Shown here: positions 38,305 through 48,394 of the stretch, in pieces | Layout: each line of letters begins with the position of its first letter | How positions within the stretch are numbered: position 1 is the first letter of the stretch | Assembly: GCA_030068145.1 (NCBI GenBank) | Contig: JAPJBO010000359.1 | Span: 62,001-126,000 of the forward strand | Length of the DNA: 64,000 nucleotides | Reading direction: 5' to 3' | Source of the DNA: Diplonema papillatum | Taxonomy: Eukaryota > Euglenozoa > Diplonemea > Diplonemida > Diplonemidae | The notes under the pieces: generated by a model | Told to the model about the DNA's origin: nothing | The model's input: the letters and a program-made list of their open reading frames with translations, nothing else | Databases searched by the model: none | Program-made: the position numbers and the translations under genes

Positions 38305-39115
38305 GATGACCCCTCGCTCGTTTCTCTCGTTACAGGTAGTAGTACTCGTTACAGGTAGTAGTACAGTGGTGCTTGTACTGCTGTAGTGCAGTACAAGACC
38401 ACTTTGCTTACTTTGACGCAGGGGGTGGTCAATACTGGTCTTGGCGCTGAGACCTGGAAGAATGCTGTTGGCACAGTACTGCCGGCGGAAACGCCAGAAT
38501 GAAGGGACACATGTCCTCTGGGCTCCCCAACCAGATATTAAACCAGTTTTTCGGCTCCGGGGTCGACGGTTCTCCATCGTTTCCCCTTTTTCGCACGTAC
38601 TATTATTCCTGCTCGTAGCTTCCGATGGAAGATTCCCGCGTCCTATCCTCCTGAGTCCTTGCACCGGGGCTTCTCTTGCAGTGAGTGCAAGGAGGTGCAC
38701 GCAGCACTGGAGCTGGCACCGTACTATCAGAACGGAGCAAACGGAAGAAGGCAACTGACGCCACAAGGACAGCGAGCCGGCAACAGGACTCGGCCTAGTA
38801 TAACCATTCAATAAGCGAAACCGCAAAAGGATGCACCAGGGCCCCCCCCTCCCCCCCCTCGAAATAAACAAAATTCACGCGGCCACGTCCCCAAAGAGTA
38901 TTGATCTTCCTTGGAGACGCTGCGCAGCACGACCCCGCACGCGGCAACGTGGTCAGCCAAAGAGCACGCATGACTCAAGATCTCGGGCCAATATAACGAG
39001 AAAGGTTTCCAGTGGGACAATAAGCACCAAATGGCGGTAAAAGCGGTACGGTAAAGAGCCGATGCTCCTTTCGGCTGCTTTCTTTGAACCTTCCTGTACA
39101 ACAGTACTGCTGATT
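38305..39115. other. No gene recognised
   Basis: A small duplication (CGTTACAGGTAGTAGTAC twice near 38329-38360) and a near-palindrome GTACTGCTGTAGTGCAGTAC near 38372. Nothing else identified. Confidence 0.4.
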
Positions 39116-39117
39116 AT

Positions 39118-39560
39118 AATATACTCAAGGGGCTGCCTCGTGCTTACTTCGAAGGATGGGGCTAGAATACAACTACCAAGTGGGTCTTTCGTTGAGCGCT
39201 TACGCCCCCCCACTACACCCGGATTTACCTGTGGTTCGTGTGGGCTACAGCACCTGTACCTCCTTTGAGATTTCGCAACTGGCAGCCCCCTCAAGTATTT
39301 TCCTACAACGCTATGTTACGGACCCGTCGCAGGTGCTTAAAAAATACTCGAGGGACTGCCTTGTGCTCATTTTGAAGGAGGCTAGAAGGGGGAGAAATCA
39401 ATACAACTACAACGTGGATCTTTTTTGTTGAACGCTTACGCACGCCACTAAACCCAGATTTACCTGTGTTTCGTGTGGGCTACAGCACATTTACCTCCTT
39501 TGATCTATCGCAACTGGCAGTCTCCTCAAGCAATCCCCTACAAAGCAGGTGCTTATACAA
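39118..39560 (-). repeat. Two adjacent family B copies
   Basis: Copy one 39118-39320 is diverged (ACGCCCCCCCACTACACCC; extra bases after TTTTCCTACAACG). Copy two 39345-39560 is close to consensus. Both keep the ATGAGCACAAGG-like / GTAAGCACGAGG end on the minus strand. Confidence 0.85.
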
Positions 39561-39564
39561 TAAA

Positions 39565-40015
39565 AAAACGCAGCTACGTGATGCTGCGGTCGCGTGGCGC
39601 ATGAGGCTAGCTTTGGGTGGGCCCTGGGTATCCGTAAGCGCAAGCACAAAAGACAGCAGAGAGAAACGGTAGGAGAGTACGTTCGTAGCTCAACACCCAT
39701 GTGCACGGTGAGCCAAGCAAAAAGGACGGGAGTATTTCTTTTTTTTTTTCCGAAGCAGAGTCATTCACCCTGAGATGTCACCACCTAGCACGCCTGTGGG
39801 CCGACAGACGTGCGAAACAAGGCATTCAAAAAAAAAAAAAAAGGTAGCGGCGAATCTTTCGAAAAACGTTGTTTCCGTTTTCTTTTCGTTGAAGCAGGAA
39901 TTATTTATGCTTCGGCACAACGTTGCCTCTCGCACATCTTGAATGCTCGCATCAAGTTGCCTTCGCAGAAAAAGAGATGGAGAAAACAAAAAGGAAGGGC
40001 GAAGACTCCGCAGGT
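39565..40015. other. No gene recognised
   Basis: Contains poly-T (39739-39750) and poly-A (39827-39842) runs only. Confidence 0.4.
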
Positions 40016-40019
40016 GAAA

Positions 40020-40240
40020 GGGAAATACTCGAGGGGCTGCCGTGTGCTTAGTTCGAAGGAGGCTAGAGGGGGAGAAACAATACAACTACAAAGTGGGTCT
40101 TTTTTGTTGAACGCTTACGCCCGCCACTGAACCCAGATTCATCTGTGTTTCGTGTGGGCTACTAGCACATTTACCTCTTTTGATCTTTTGCGGCTGGCAG
40201 CCTCCTCAAGTATTTCCTACAAAGCAGGTGCTGAAACAAA
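40020..40240 (-). repeat. Family B repeat
   Basis: Full copy, AATACTCGAGGGGCTGCC to AAAGCAGGTGCTGAAAC. Confidence 0.88.
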
Positions 40241-40244
40241 GGAA

Positions 40245-41450
40245 AAACGCGGAGAAAAGGAGAACGTTTGTGAACTTTTAGTCGGAAAAGAGGTCGGGGC
40301 CGGGAGGCTGAGCGGCCTCATTCACTCACACTCGCTTTCAGGGGTCCCGTTCAGACCCCCCTCTCCCCACCTCTGACTCTACACGGTGCACTAGTCATTG
40401 CTTGAAATACCTCCCTAGAGTGGGTCACTCTGAGCCGCGGTTCCCAACTCATTCCGCTATTTTTACGTATGTTTAATTCGCCTTCCCACAGCGACAGGTC
40501 TCTTGCGGTTACGGCCCTTGGCTGGCAGGCTAAGCTATGGGACAGAGAGCCGACCGGCGAAGTCACCTCGCGAGGCTACAGAGAGACCCGTGGCCAGCGG
40601 CGGCAGCCAGAATCACCTCCACAAGCCAATTCCTTATCGAAAAACATCAGAAACTCAAACTGGGCGTCACCAGAAATCCAGAACTCAAAACCTACCACTC
40701 AGGTGCCCATAGAACGCTCCAAAAAGGGCGGGAAAAGTGGTCGGACGCTCGTTTAGGCTGAAATAATGGCTGCAGAATGCAAAAACAGGGCGAAAACACC
40801 TCCACAAGCCTACTCCTGCACGACGGCAACAGCGACGATGGCGCTGGTGCACGCGCGGCAGTTGACGCGACGCTCAAAGCGCTGGCGGGCTCGCGAGCTT
40901 GTGCTTGCTGGCCATCGGCGTCTTTCACCTCGCATGTCCAGAGGGATTATCCCAATGGCCCTTATCCCAATGCCCTTATCCCAATGGCCCTTATCCCAGT
41001 TTTTGCTACTACTGGCAGAGAACATTTATGACTAGTGAGATCAGTAAGTGACTCGTGAACGGCATGACTAGTGCTCCGTGTACTCTGTCGGAGATGCCCT
41101 GACAGTGGGCGGCGGGCGCGAAGGCGAAAATGGTCAGAATCCCTGGGAGACTTGCGGAACAACGCCGTTTCTGAAACAGCGGGTTTTTAGAGTGAAAACG
41201 CTTTTCGATTTCGGCCTATACTCTCCTCCTCGCCCCTGTTCGTGATCCCCCGCGCTGGACTTGAGAAAACAGGGCAGATATGCGGTGTTTTCTCGGGTTG
41301 CAACCGGTGATAACCTTTTACATTGTAACAAGCCTCTTTATCAGTCGTTTAAGTTCATACTTCGATCTAAGACGACCAACAAAAACATGGTGAGATCTTG
41401 GTGTCGGTCACAAATTGTTTCGAACCCGGCGATGGAAAATAATCACACAG
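40245..41450. other. No gene recognised; short CCCAATGGCCCTTAT tandem repeat
   Basis: About four units of CCCAATGGCCCTTAT lie at 40945-41000. Other frames are short and unconvincing. Confidence 0.45.
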
Positions 41451-41456
41451 AGCCAT

Positions 41457-43715
41457 CTAATTCGTAACACTGAGTGTGACGTTGTTTTCGTGGCTGAAGG
41501 AGAACATCCAGTCACCAGGGACTGCAACTCGGACGCCGTCCGCGTTGACGACCGACAGAGCGTGCACCGGCAGGGAGAACACCGCAGTCTGGGTAGCCAT
41601 GGGCTCCAGGTGGAACTTCTCGGAGCCGACGAAGAACTTGATCGGCATCCCTCCCTTCTGGACCGTGCCGTCGGCGCCGGGCGGGTGCGCGTAGCAGATG
41701 ACGCTGTGGGCACCTGCCATGGTTCCCGTGTTCTTGATGGCAACCTTGAGGGTCGTCAGAATTGGCGAGTCGAAACGCGGTGAGTACGCAGAGTACTTCT
41801 CGGCCTCCGCAATCGCAGCGTTGATGTCCGCAACTGTAACTGGCGCAGGAGCGGGTGCGGGGGTGTACGTGAAGTTGGTGTATGACATGCCGTGGCCGAA
41901 TGGGTATACGACGGGGCCGGAGAAGAATCGGTACGTTCTTCCCGGGAAGTTCGAAGTGGTGTTCGCGCGCCAGTTCATGTCGAGCATGTCGAGTCCTGTC
42001 GTGTAGTTGGAGTAGTACTGCGTGTGCGGGAGACGTCCCGACGGGTTCGTCATACCGAACACGACGTTCGCCAACGCGTCGCCACCACTCTGCCCCGGGT
42101 ATCCCACCCACATGATCCCGTGCACGTTGGCATTGTCCCTAGCGACGCTGAAGTCAACAGACCCGCCCGCCATGACGACCACCAGCAGCGGCTTTCCATT
42201 GGTCGCCTGCGCAACCGCGGTGATCAACGCGTTCTGGTTTCCCGGCAACGCGATGTCGTTCCTGTCATGTCCCTCTGCCTCCACTGCGGTACTGATTCCG
42301 ATCACCAACACGGTCGCGTCCGCCTTGCCGGCGGCCGCCGTCGCTGCTGCGAAGCCGGTTGTGCTTGCGCAGTTGACGTCGCAGCCCTGCTCGAAGACCG
42401 TGCTCGGCACCTTCTTCGTCAGCCCGGCGACCGGAGACACAAGGTACGGAGCCGCCCCGTAGTAGTTCGCCTGCATGACCGTCGTCGCGTTCGCGTTGGG
42501 TCCGATGACCGCGAGCGACTTGATCGAAGCGGTGGACAACGGGAACATGTGGTTCGTGTTCTTCAGCAGCACGACTCCCTGCTCAGCAGCCTCGAGGGCG
42601 AGTTGCTGGGCCAAGGGCGTGTTCACGTCCTTCGCCCAGGTGTAGTTATAGTAAGGGCCCTGGTTCTCCTTTGGGTCGAACAACCCCAGCCGGATCTGAA
42701 CCGCGAAAAGGTGCACAAGAGCCGTGTCCACACTGTCGATGGATACCGTGCCGCTCGACAGGGATGCTGCCAACTGCGTACCCAGGAACGACCCGCAGTC
42801 GCTGTCCATGCCGGCGTTCAGCACGGCCGCAGACGTCTCGTTCGCGGGCAAGTACTTGTGGTTGTTCGGAACGTCGGCGACGGCGCCGCAGTCGGAAGTG
42901 ATGTACCCGGTGAAGTTCCACTGGTCCCTCGCGATGTCGTTCATGATCCGTGTGTTCGCGCAGCTCGGCACTCCGTTCACGGCGTTGTAGCTGCACATGA
43001 GCCCTATTGCGTTTCCGTTGTACACACAGGAGTGGAACGCCGGCAGGTACGAGTCCGCCTCGTCCTGCGCGGTGATGATCGCGTCGAAGTGGTGGCGGTC
43101 GGTACCCCCGGAGTTCTCCATGTCGTACGCGTAGTAGTGCTTGCAGCACGCCCCCGCTTGCACGAACTCGTTGTTGCCCGTCTGCAGCCCGGGAACGAAC
43201 GCCTCGGCGTAGTTTCCGGTGTGCCACGGCTCCTCTCCCGGGGTTTCGTGTCCCCTTCCCCATCTAGGGTCCCTCATCAAGTTGATGTTCGGGGTCCAGT
43301 ATGTGAGGCCGGCGTGGCCCGCGTTGAAGAAGGATCGAGCCTCTTTTCCTACGATCTCGCCGATCATTCTGAAGAGGGTCTTGTTGAAGGAAGCCGACGT
43401 CGTGATGACCTGCGGGAAGCTCGTGGCGTAGTAGGTAGGGGCGCCGAACGAGACACCCGGGGAGCCTGCGACGCCATGCAGACCCTCGCTCCACCACTGG
43501 TACGCTCCGATCCCGAGGCTCGGGACGTTAGCGGCGCCGTTGTCCATCAGCGAGATCTTTTCCGCCTGCGCTAAACGCGAGACGATGTACTGCGCACGCT
43601 GGTCTGGTGTCAGCGATGGGTCACAGGCAGCAGAGCCAACCAGCGGTCCAGTGCCGTCGCACGGCCTGTCTGCGGCGGTCACCGTCAAAGCGATGGCACT
43701 CCAGAACGTAAGCAT
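41457..43715 (-). CDS. GH3 copy 5: secreted beta-xylosidase-like glycoside hydrolase
   Basis: 752 aa from MLTFWSAIALTVTA. Signal peptide ~1-15; nucleophile Asp275 in GYITSDCGAV; WGRGHETPGEEP (Glu replaces the usual Asp of GEDP, the only copy with this change); CCKHYYAYD; acid/base motif VEAEGHDR; fibronectin-III-like C terminus matching copy 4 nearly residue for residue. Closest to copies 3 and 4. Single exon, stop TAG. AGGAAAGGACACCATG surrounds the start. The expected role is the same as for the other copies; the GEEP change lies after the barrel's WGRG loop and is probably tolerated. Confidence 0.92.
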   Translation of the reverse strand: MLTFWSAIALTVTAADRPCDGTGPLVGSAACDPSLTPDQRAQYIVSRLAQAEKISLMDNGAANVPSLGIGAYQWWSEGLHGVAGSPGVSFGAPTYYATSFPQVITTSASFNKTLFRMIGEIVGKEARSFFNAGHAGLTYWTPNINLMRDPRWGRGHETPGEEPWHTGNYAEAFVPGLQTGNNEFVQAGACCKHYYAYDMENSGGTDRHHFDAIITAQDEADSYLPAFHSCVYNGNAIGLMCSYNAVNGVPSCANTRIMNDIARDQWNFTGYITSDCGAVADVPNNHKYLPANETSAAVLNAGMDSDCGSFLGTQLAASLSSGTVSIDSVDTALVHLFAVQIRLGLFDPKENQGPYYNYTWAKDVNTPLAQQLALEAAEQGVVLLKNTNHMFPLSTASIKSLAVIGPNANATTVMQANYYGAAPYLVSPVAGLTKKVPSTVFEQGCDVNCASTTGFAAATAAAGKADATVLVIGISTAVEAEGHDRNDIALPGNQNALITAVAQATNGKPLLVVVMAGGSVDFSVARDNANVHGIMWVGYPGQSGGDALANVVFGMTNPSGRLPHTQYYSNYTTGLDMLDMNWRANTTSNFPGRTYRFFSGPVVYPFGHGMSYTNFTYTPAPAPAPVTVADINAAIAEAEKYSAYSPRFDSPILTTLKVAIKNTGTMAGAHSVICYAHPPGADGTVQKGGMPIKFFVGSEKFHLEPMATQTAVFSLPVHALSVVNADGVRVAVPGDWMFSFSHENNVTLSVTN

Positions 43716-43759
43716 GGTGTCCTTTCCTGTTCTTTGTTTTCTGTTTGTGTAGGGCCGCC

Positions 43760-43965
43760 TGCAGAGGTTATTCTAATCCCCGAAATTCGGGAAAATCATG
43801 GTTAAGAAGTCTGTAGCATGGCCGGAAAGATTTTTTTCCCAAGTTGAGCAAGGTTTTTTTGCGCACATATCCCTAACTCTCGGCGGTCGGGACCCTCTTG
43901 CAACGATGCAAAAAAAAATATCTGCATACTGCCCAAAGACGAATAATTACTAGTACACGTGAATA
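43760..43965. other. No gene recognised
   Basis: Upstream region of GH3 copy 5. Confidence 0.4.
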
Positions 43966-43969
43966 GCGT

Positions 43970-44305
43970 TCACCTCCTCTTCTTCGACACCGTGAAGCCA
44001 AAGCTCGAGAGACCAGCAGCAGCGGCCTTTCTCACTTTTCCTGCCTTTGCGGTTGGTGCAGATGCCTGGGTCAGCAACGATTCTGGCTCTGTATTCACTG
44101 GTGCAGGGGTCACTTCTGCTGTCTCCCGCGGCCGGACTTGCACGGGAACACGCGATTGCGAAAGAGGTTTCTCATCAAAAGATGAATCGTCGTCCTTGCG
44201 CTTGACTCTTTCTGTGAAGCGTCTGCGGCGCATTTTCAGCCACAGTGTAACCGCCTTGTCGATTATCCTGGGGAATTCGGGGCTCTCTATCTTCGGGGCA
44301 TTGTG
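43970..44305 (-). CDS. Basic KR-tailed ORF next to the 35-bp array
   Basis: The frame entering near 44305 reads NAPKIESPEFPR..DKAVTLWLKMRRRRFTERVKRKDDD and ends AGLSSFGFTVSKKRR at 43970. The only ATG gives 87 aa (from 44233). The APKIE opening and the basic tail recall the ORF at 36956-37365 (APKTKIEAE .. STKR). No family recognised; it may be the last exon of an element-borne gene. Confidence 0.35.
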   Translation of the reverse strand, partial: HNAPKIESPEFPRIIDKAVTLWLKMRRRRFTERVKRKDDDSSFDEKPLSQSRVPVQVRPRETAEVTPAPVNTEPESLLTQASAPTAKAGKVRKAAAAGLSSFGFTVSKKRR

Positions 44306-44339
44306 CCGGAGTACATGGGTGTTAGGACCACCCTTAGCG

Positions 44340-44890
44340 AGTCTAGAGGTAACCTTTTGCTCAGTCCGGCGTTAGCGCAAACCCGAACCTTTTTGCTCAG
44401 TCCGGCATTTGTGCAACCCGAACCGTTTTGCCCAGTCCGGCGTTTGTGCAAACCTGAACCTTTTTGCCGGTCCGGCGTTGGTACAAATCCGCACCTTTTG
44501 CCCAGTCCGGCGGTTTTGCAAACCCGAACCTTTTGTCCAGTCCGGCGTTGGTGCAAACCCGAACCTTTTTGCCGGTCCGGCGTTTGCCCAACCCGAATCG
44601 TTTTGCTCAGTCTGGCGTTGGTGCAAACCCGGACCTTTTTGCCCAGTCCGGCGTTTGTGCAAACCCGAACCTTTTGCCAGTCCGGCATTTGTGCAAACTG
44701 AACCTTTTTGCCGGTCCGGCGTTTGTCCAAACCCGAATCGTTTTGCTCAGTCTGGCGTTGGTGCAAACCCGCACCTTTTGCCCAGTCCGGCGGTTGTGCA
44801 CACCCGAACCTTTTTGCCCAGTCCGTTTGTGAAAACCCGAATCTGCGAACCCGCACCTGTCCAGTCCGGCGTAAAACCCGAACCCGTTGA
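44340..44890. repeat. ~35-bp degenerate tandem array, about 15 copies
   Basis: The unit is AGTCCGGCGTTTGTGCAAAC followed by CCGAACCTTTTTGCCC, with copies of 34-37 bp. Long open frames on both strands (up to 236 codons) are by-products of the array and are not called as genes. Confidence 0.95.
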
Positions 44891-44984
44891 ACCCTGACGA
44901 TGCCAAGCTCGGCGTTTGGTGGCAAGTTCGGGGGCCTGGTGCTAAGGTTGGGATGATAACAAGTTCGGGGCGCGTACCCGCCCC

Positions 44985-45466
44985 GGGCTGGATGCAACTA
45001 GCTGCCGACATGACGCTGCCGCTGTTCGTATGGTTCAGAAGTGCGAAGCCGGTGTCAGCCGAGCAGATCGAGTTTGCCAGCCAAGGGAACCAAATGGCAG
45101 CGCAGCGACTGCAGAGGGTGTATGGCAAAGGCTGGGGGTGGCCACTGCCCGCCCGAATTCTGGGGTTCGCCGGCTCGTGGCTCGTGGCTCTCGCTTCGCG
45201 CCATCAGCGGCTTCCAGGAAGAGCGCTTGTTCGAAGAAATCGAATCCATGCGCTCGCCGCTGGGTGACTACGCGAGGTACCTGCGACACGAGGGATGAAA
45301 GGCAGCCGAGTTCGGCATGGCGCAGGTCCTCCACCCGCCTTTCACCTTCCCCGTCCCTGGTGGGTACCTTCCGCAGAACCAGCCCCAGGGGGGCTTCCAG
45401 CAAAACGAAGGCGACAGCTCTGACCAAATCCGACCGCCTCAGCCTCAAAACGTCGGCTCTTTCTGA
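44985..45466 (+). pseudogene. Decayed upstream frame of a tyrosine-recombinase element
   Basis: The frame GWMQLAADMTLPLFVWFRSA .. QGNQMAAQRLQRVYGKGWGW runs to a GGCTCGTGGCTCGTGGCTC slippery repeat (45173-45192). It resumes in the next frame as LSLRAISGFQEERLFEEIES .. YARYLRHEG, TGA (45296), KAAEFGMAQVLHPPFTFPVP .. QPQNVGSF, TGA (45464). After the second TGA the same frame continues into the recombinase. One frameshift plus two stops indicate decay. By position it could be a Gag-like or accessory protein of the element; there is no sequence proof. Confidence 0.45.
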
Positions 45467-46615
45467 AGTGAATTCGAGCAGCCGACTAAACAGGGTACCA
45501 CTCAGTCAAGCGAGTGTTGTAGTTTCTCTAACGGCTGCCACCGGTCTCCGCCCGGTGAGCCGGCAAGGAGGCGGACCCCGCAGAGGGCAGCGCTTAAGAG
45601 GTCCCTCAGTCGGAACTCAGCCGAGGTGGCCCGCAGGGCCATGCGGGCCCGTTACACGACGGTGGGCTCAAAGGCCACGTACGACTCGAACACGGCCGGG
45701 TATGTGTCGTGGTGTCGAGGCATGGGCGTTGAGCCCTACCCGACCACGGTGGAGAGGCTGGAGGAGTTCGGAGGGCACCTGCTGCTGATGCCCGATGACG
45801 GGGCAGCTTATAGGGCGCCCCAGAACATCATGGCATCCGTGCTGGCGGAGAACAGGGCCGCGGAGTGTGTTCTCGATGACCCGCTGAATAGCGTGGGTAG
45901 GATGATGGCCGTTCTCGGGAAGGAGTCGCAGGCGGAGCCGCTGGGCGTGAAGGAGTTCAGGACGATCTTCGATGCTGTCCGGACCGCGGGCGACTACGGC
46001 GCTGCCCTGCAGATTTTGGGCGAGTTTTTCACGCTGCTCAGAACCTCGAGCATGCAGGCGATCCGGGCAGAAGACGTCACTCCGGAAAGAGGGAGGCTCA
46101 GGGTCGAGTGGCGCATGGCGAAGGGCAAGAGGAAATGTATGAGATTCCTGACGTTCGAGGCCGTAAATTTGGTGCCCCCGCTCACGCTCTCCGACCCGCC
46201 GGAGGGAGCACCGTCCTCCGTCCGCTTCTGCCCCGTCGAGGTGTTCACCCTCCTGAAGCACTTGGCCGGGTCAAGTCAGCTCCTGTGTCCCAACGCCGGG
46301 TACCGCTCATTCAGGGAGGCACTCTGCGGTACAAGGACAAGGCGGGGACTCTTCGCCGACATTAACGAAGTGTCGGCGGGAAGGAGGCCAGGGAGCAGGC
46401 TCCCGTATACGACGCACAGCGCCAGGGTCGGTGCTTGCTGCACTCTGCTGAAGGCGGGGATGGGGGTGATGCAGGTTTGCGAGCTGGGGGACTGGGCGTC
46501 GGAGGACATGGTGAGGTTGTACGGGAAGAAGCTCACGCGCGACCCGTATTGCGTGGAGGCGGTCAGGTTTTACAACCCGGTGAGCCTGGCTCACTGCTAC
46601 GCTGCAACCTCATGA
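45467..46615 (+). CDS. Tyrosine recombinase of a DIRS- or Crypton-like element
   Basis: This enzyme class cuts and rejoins DNA through a covalent tyrosine link and moves Crypton and DIRS elements. The reading frame is open from 45467; no ATG occurs before 45641, so the start is uncertain. Counting from GTG at 45626, the catalytic set is complete: Arg139 in LLRTSSMQAI, the Lys of AKGKRKCMRF, His264 and Arg267 in THSARVG, Trp290 in LGDW and Tyr299 in MVRLYGKKL. The N-terminal ~100 residues are a plausible core-binding domain. No reverse transcriptase was found nearby, so it is either a Crypton or a DIRS relic. Its single frame is intact although the upstream frame is not. Confidence 0.8.
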   Translation, partial: SEFEQPTKQGTTQSSECCSFSNGCHRSPPGEPARRRTPQRAALKRSLSRNSAEVARRAMRARYTTVGSKATYDSNTAGYVSWCRGMGVEPYPTTVERLEEFGGHLLLMPDDGAAYRAPQNIMASVLAENRAAECVLDDPLNSVGRMMAVLGKESQAEPLGVKEFRTIFDAVRTAGDYGAALQILGEFFTLLRTSSMQAIRAEDVTPERGRLRVEWRMAKGKRKCMRFLTFEAVNLVPPLTLSDPPEGAPSSVRFCPVEVFTLLKHLAGSSQLLCPNAGYRSFREALCGTRTRRGLFADINEVSAGRRPGSRLPYTTHSARVGACCTLLKAGMGVMQVCELGDWASEDMVRLYGKKLTRDPYCVEAVRFYNPVSLAHCYAATS

Positions 46616-46619
46616 GCGG

Positions 46620-46940
46620 TCCGCCTGGGAATTCGTATGAAGCTCCTCGCGCCCCATCGCGCTCCCCCTATCTCCCCGCATGGATCAAGGTTAGTCTCCC
46701 TGGCTTGCTGAGCTTGACCGGCGGAGGGACAATCCCAGAGTCCCGCGAGGCGAATGCGAGCGGCCAGGCATCGCGAGCCGGCCCGCCGCAGCCAGTTGCG
46801 TTAGATTGATGCCAACTCAGGCAGTTGAGCTGGAGTCTTGGCTGACTGATGCGGTAGCCAGGAGGACCGATCTCCCCAACTGAGGCAGCCGCCGTGCAGC
46901 CAAGTTCGCCGGTCAGCTCGTTCCCAAGGTACCAGCAAGC
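46620..46940. other. No gene recognised
   Basis: 3' flank of the recombinase. CAACTCAGGCAGTTGAGCTGG and CCCCAACTGAGGCAGCC suggest small internal repeats that might belong to the element's end. Confidence 0.4.
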
Positions 46941-46943
46941 CAG

Positions 46944-47450
46944 CTAAGGAGAGCTAACCGTGAATGATCCTTTGATTGGTGTGACATGAATTAAACGAAT
47001 GATAAATAGCGCCTGGGCGATGGTCGTGGCGCATCGACGCGTCCTTTGCGTCTTTTCGGTACCGGCTCCGCCGCGGAGTCTGATTGCCGCTTTCGCTGGC
47101 GTTGGCGCCGTCTTCCCGACCTTCGCTGCTGATGTCGGCGTTGATGTTGCGGGTTCTCGCTCGTCTTCCTCTGCTTCCGGCAGAACGAGCACCACGTTCT
47201 CACGTTTCGCCTGTCTCGGCGCTGGCGCGGGACCCTCCGGCTCCGCCTTCCTCTTCTTCGTTGTTGTTTCTTCACCTCTCGCCACGGCCGCCCGGTGGTG
47301 CCCTTTCCTGCAGCAGTGCCCGGGTCTCCTACTCCTCAGGTCGGCGTGTTTCTTACAGCCGTCGCACGTCGGCATGCCATGATCGAGGCATCGGTGGTGA
47401 TGGTTGCGACAGCACTCCGCTGTCGTCTTACACGTGGCGCACTGCGTCAT
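46944..47450 (-). CDS. Cys/His-rich putative zinc-binding protein
   Basis: Started at MTQCATCKTTAECC because the codons before it come from the adjacent 16-bp array; this gives 168 aa. Residues 4-50 hold paired cysteines and histidines (CATCK, CCRNHHHRC, HGMPTCDGCKKH, HCCRKGHH), consistent with zinc binding. Basic KKRK follows near 65, then an acidic stretch (EAEEDERE) and an Ala/Thr/Pro-rich tail. A frameshifted relative is near 16070. Its place between a recombinase relic and satellite DNA suggests it belongs to a mobile element. Family not recognised. Confidence 0.45.
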   Translation of the reverse strand: MTQCATCKTTAECCRNHHHRCLDHGMPTCDGCKKHADLRSRRPGHCCRKGHHRAAVARGEETTTKKRKAEPEGPAPAPRQAKRENVVLVLPEAEEDEREPATSTPTSAAKVGKTAPTPAKAAIRLRGGAGTEKTQRTRRCATTIAQALFIIRLIHVTPIKGSFTVSSP

Positions 47451-47469
47451 CCGGTGCTCGGCACGCTTC

Positions 47470-47960
47470 ACCCGAACCCGAACTTTGCTTTGACTTAGCT
47501 GCGCCCGAACTTTACTACCAGAACTTAGCATCGCCCGAACTTTGCTGCCGAAGTTTGCTTCACCAGAACTTCCCCAGAACTTAGCTTCACTCGAACTTTG
47601 TTTCCCCCGAACTTTGCTTCACCAGAACTTAGCTTCCCCAGAACTTAGCTTCACCCGAACTTGCTGCTGACTTAGCTTCGCCGAACTGAGCTTCACCGGA
47701 ACTTAGCTTCACCCGAACTTTGCTTTGACTTAGCTTCGCCCGAACTTTGTTTCGCCAGAACTTAGCTTCACCTGAACCTTGCTTTGACTTAGCTTCGCCG
47801 AACTTTGCTTCACCCGAACTTTGCTTCGCCAGAGCTTAGCTTGACCAGAACTTTGCTTGACCAGAACTTTGCCGAACTTTGCTTTCGCCCGAGCTTTGCT
47901 TTGCTTCGCCCGAACTTAGCTTCGCCCGAACTTTACTGTTTCCCGAACTTTAACTGCTGC
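47470..47960. repeat. Degenerate ~16-bp array (CCGAACTTTGCTTCGC / CCAGAACTTAGCTTCA)
   Basis: Alternating units of CCCGAACTTTGCTTYR and CCAGAACTTAGCTTCA. The same satellite recurs at 62800-63390. Confidence 0.92.
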
Positions 47961-48099
47961 CTCTAGTCTCGCTGCGCGCCGGTCTTTACCGGCGCAAATG
48001 TACTTGACCGACCCCCCCCCCCCCCGGAAATGGAGGTCGGCACCCGAAAAAATGGGGTCCTGGAGATCGGTTTTTTTTCTCTCTGCATCCAGGAGGGGG

Positions 48100-48325
48100 T
48101 CAGATTTTGATCGCTGGGCTAGCTGGCAGCTTGCCTATAATCGCGCATCCCAGAACTACTCGAAAACCAAAAGATTTCCCAAAAAGACCTCGAAAATAAT
48201 TTCCAGACGGCTGCTTTTCACACCGAAAAATCGCAAAAAAAAAAAAAAATCGGACCGGGGGAATCGAACCATGGCCTACAGGGGCCCAGGAGGGTGCGGT
48301 AACCGTTAGGCTATGTTGCCAAACC
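48100..48325 (-). mobile_element. tRNA-headed SINE-like repeat
   Basis: On the minus strand from ~48322: A box TAGCCTAACGG and B box GGTTCGATTCC, spaced as in a tRNA gene, then a T-run of 15 and a body with AAAAGCAGCCGTCTGGAAA and GATTATAGGCAAGCTG. The acceptor and D stems cannot be paired, so this is not a working tRNA. Confidence 0.65.
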
Positions 48326-48394
48326 TCGGGCCAATTCAATTTCAATTTCAATAATTTGGAAACCGCACCCGGGTTAGGCTTGGGGATACGGTGC

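Noticed and set aside
44287-44997. 236-codon minus frame and several plus frames in the 35-bp array
   Set aside because: Artefacts of tandem repetition with no independent protein feature.
48255-48325. Functional tRNA gene on the minus strand
   Set aside because: A and B boxes are good, but the acceptor, D and anticodon stems cannot be formed; it fits a SINE head better.
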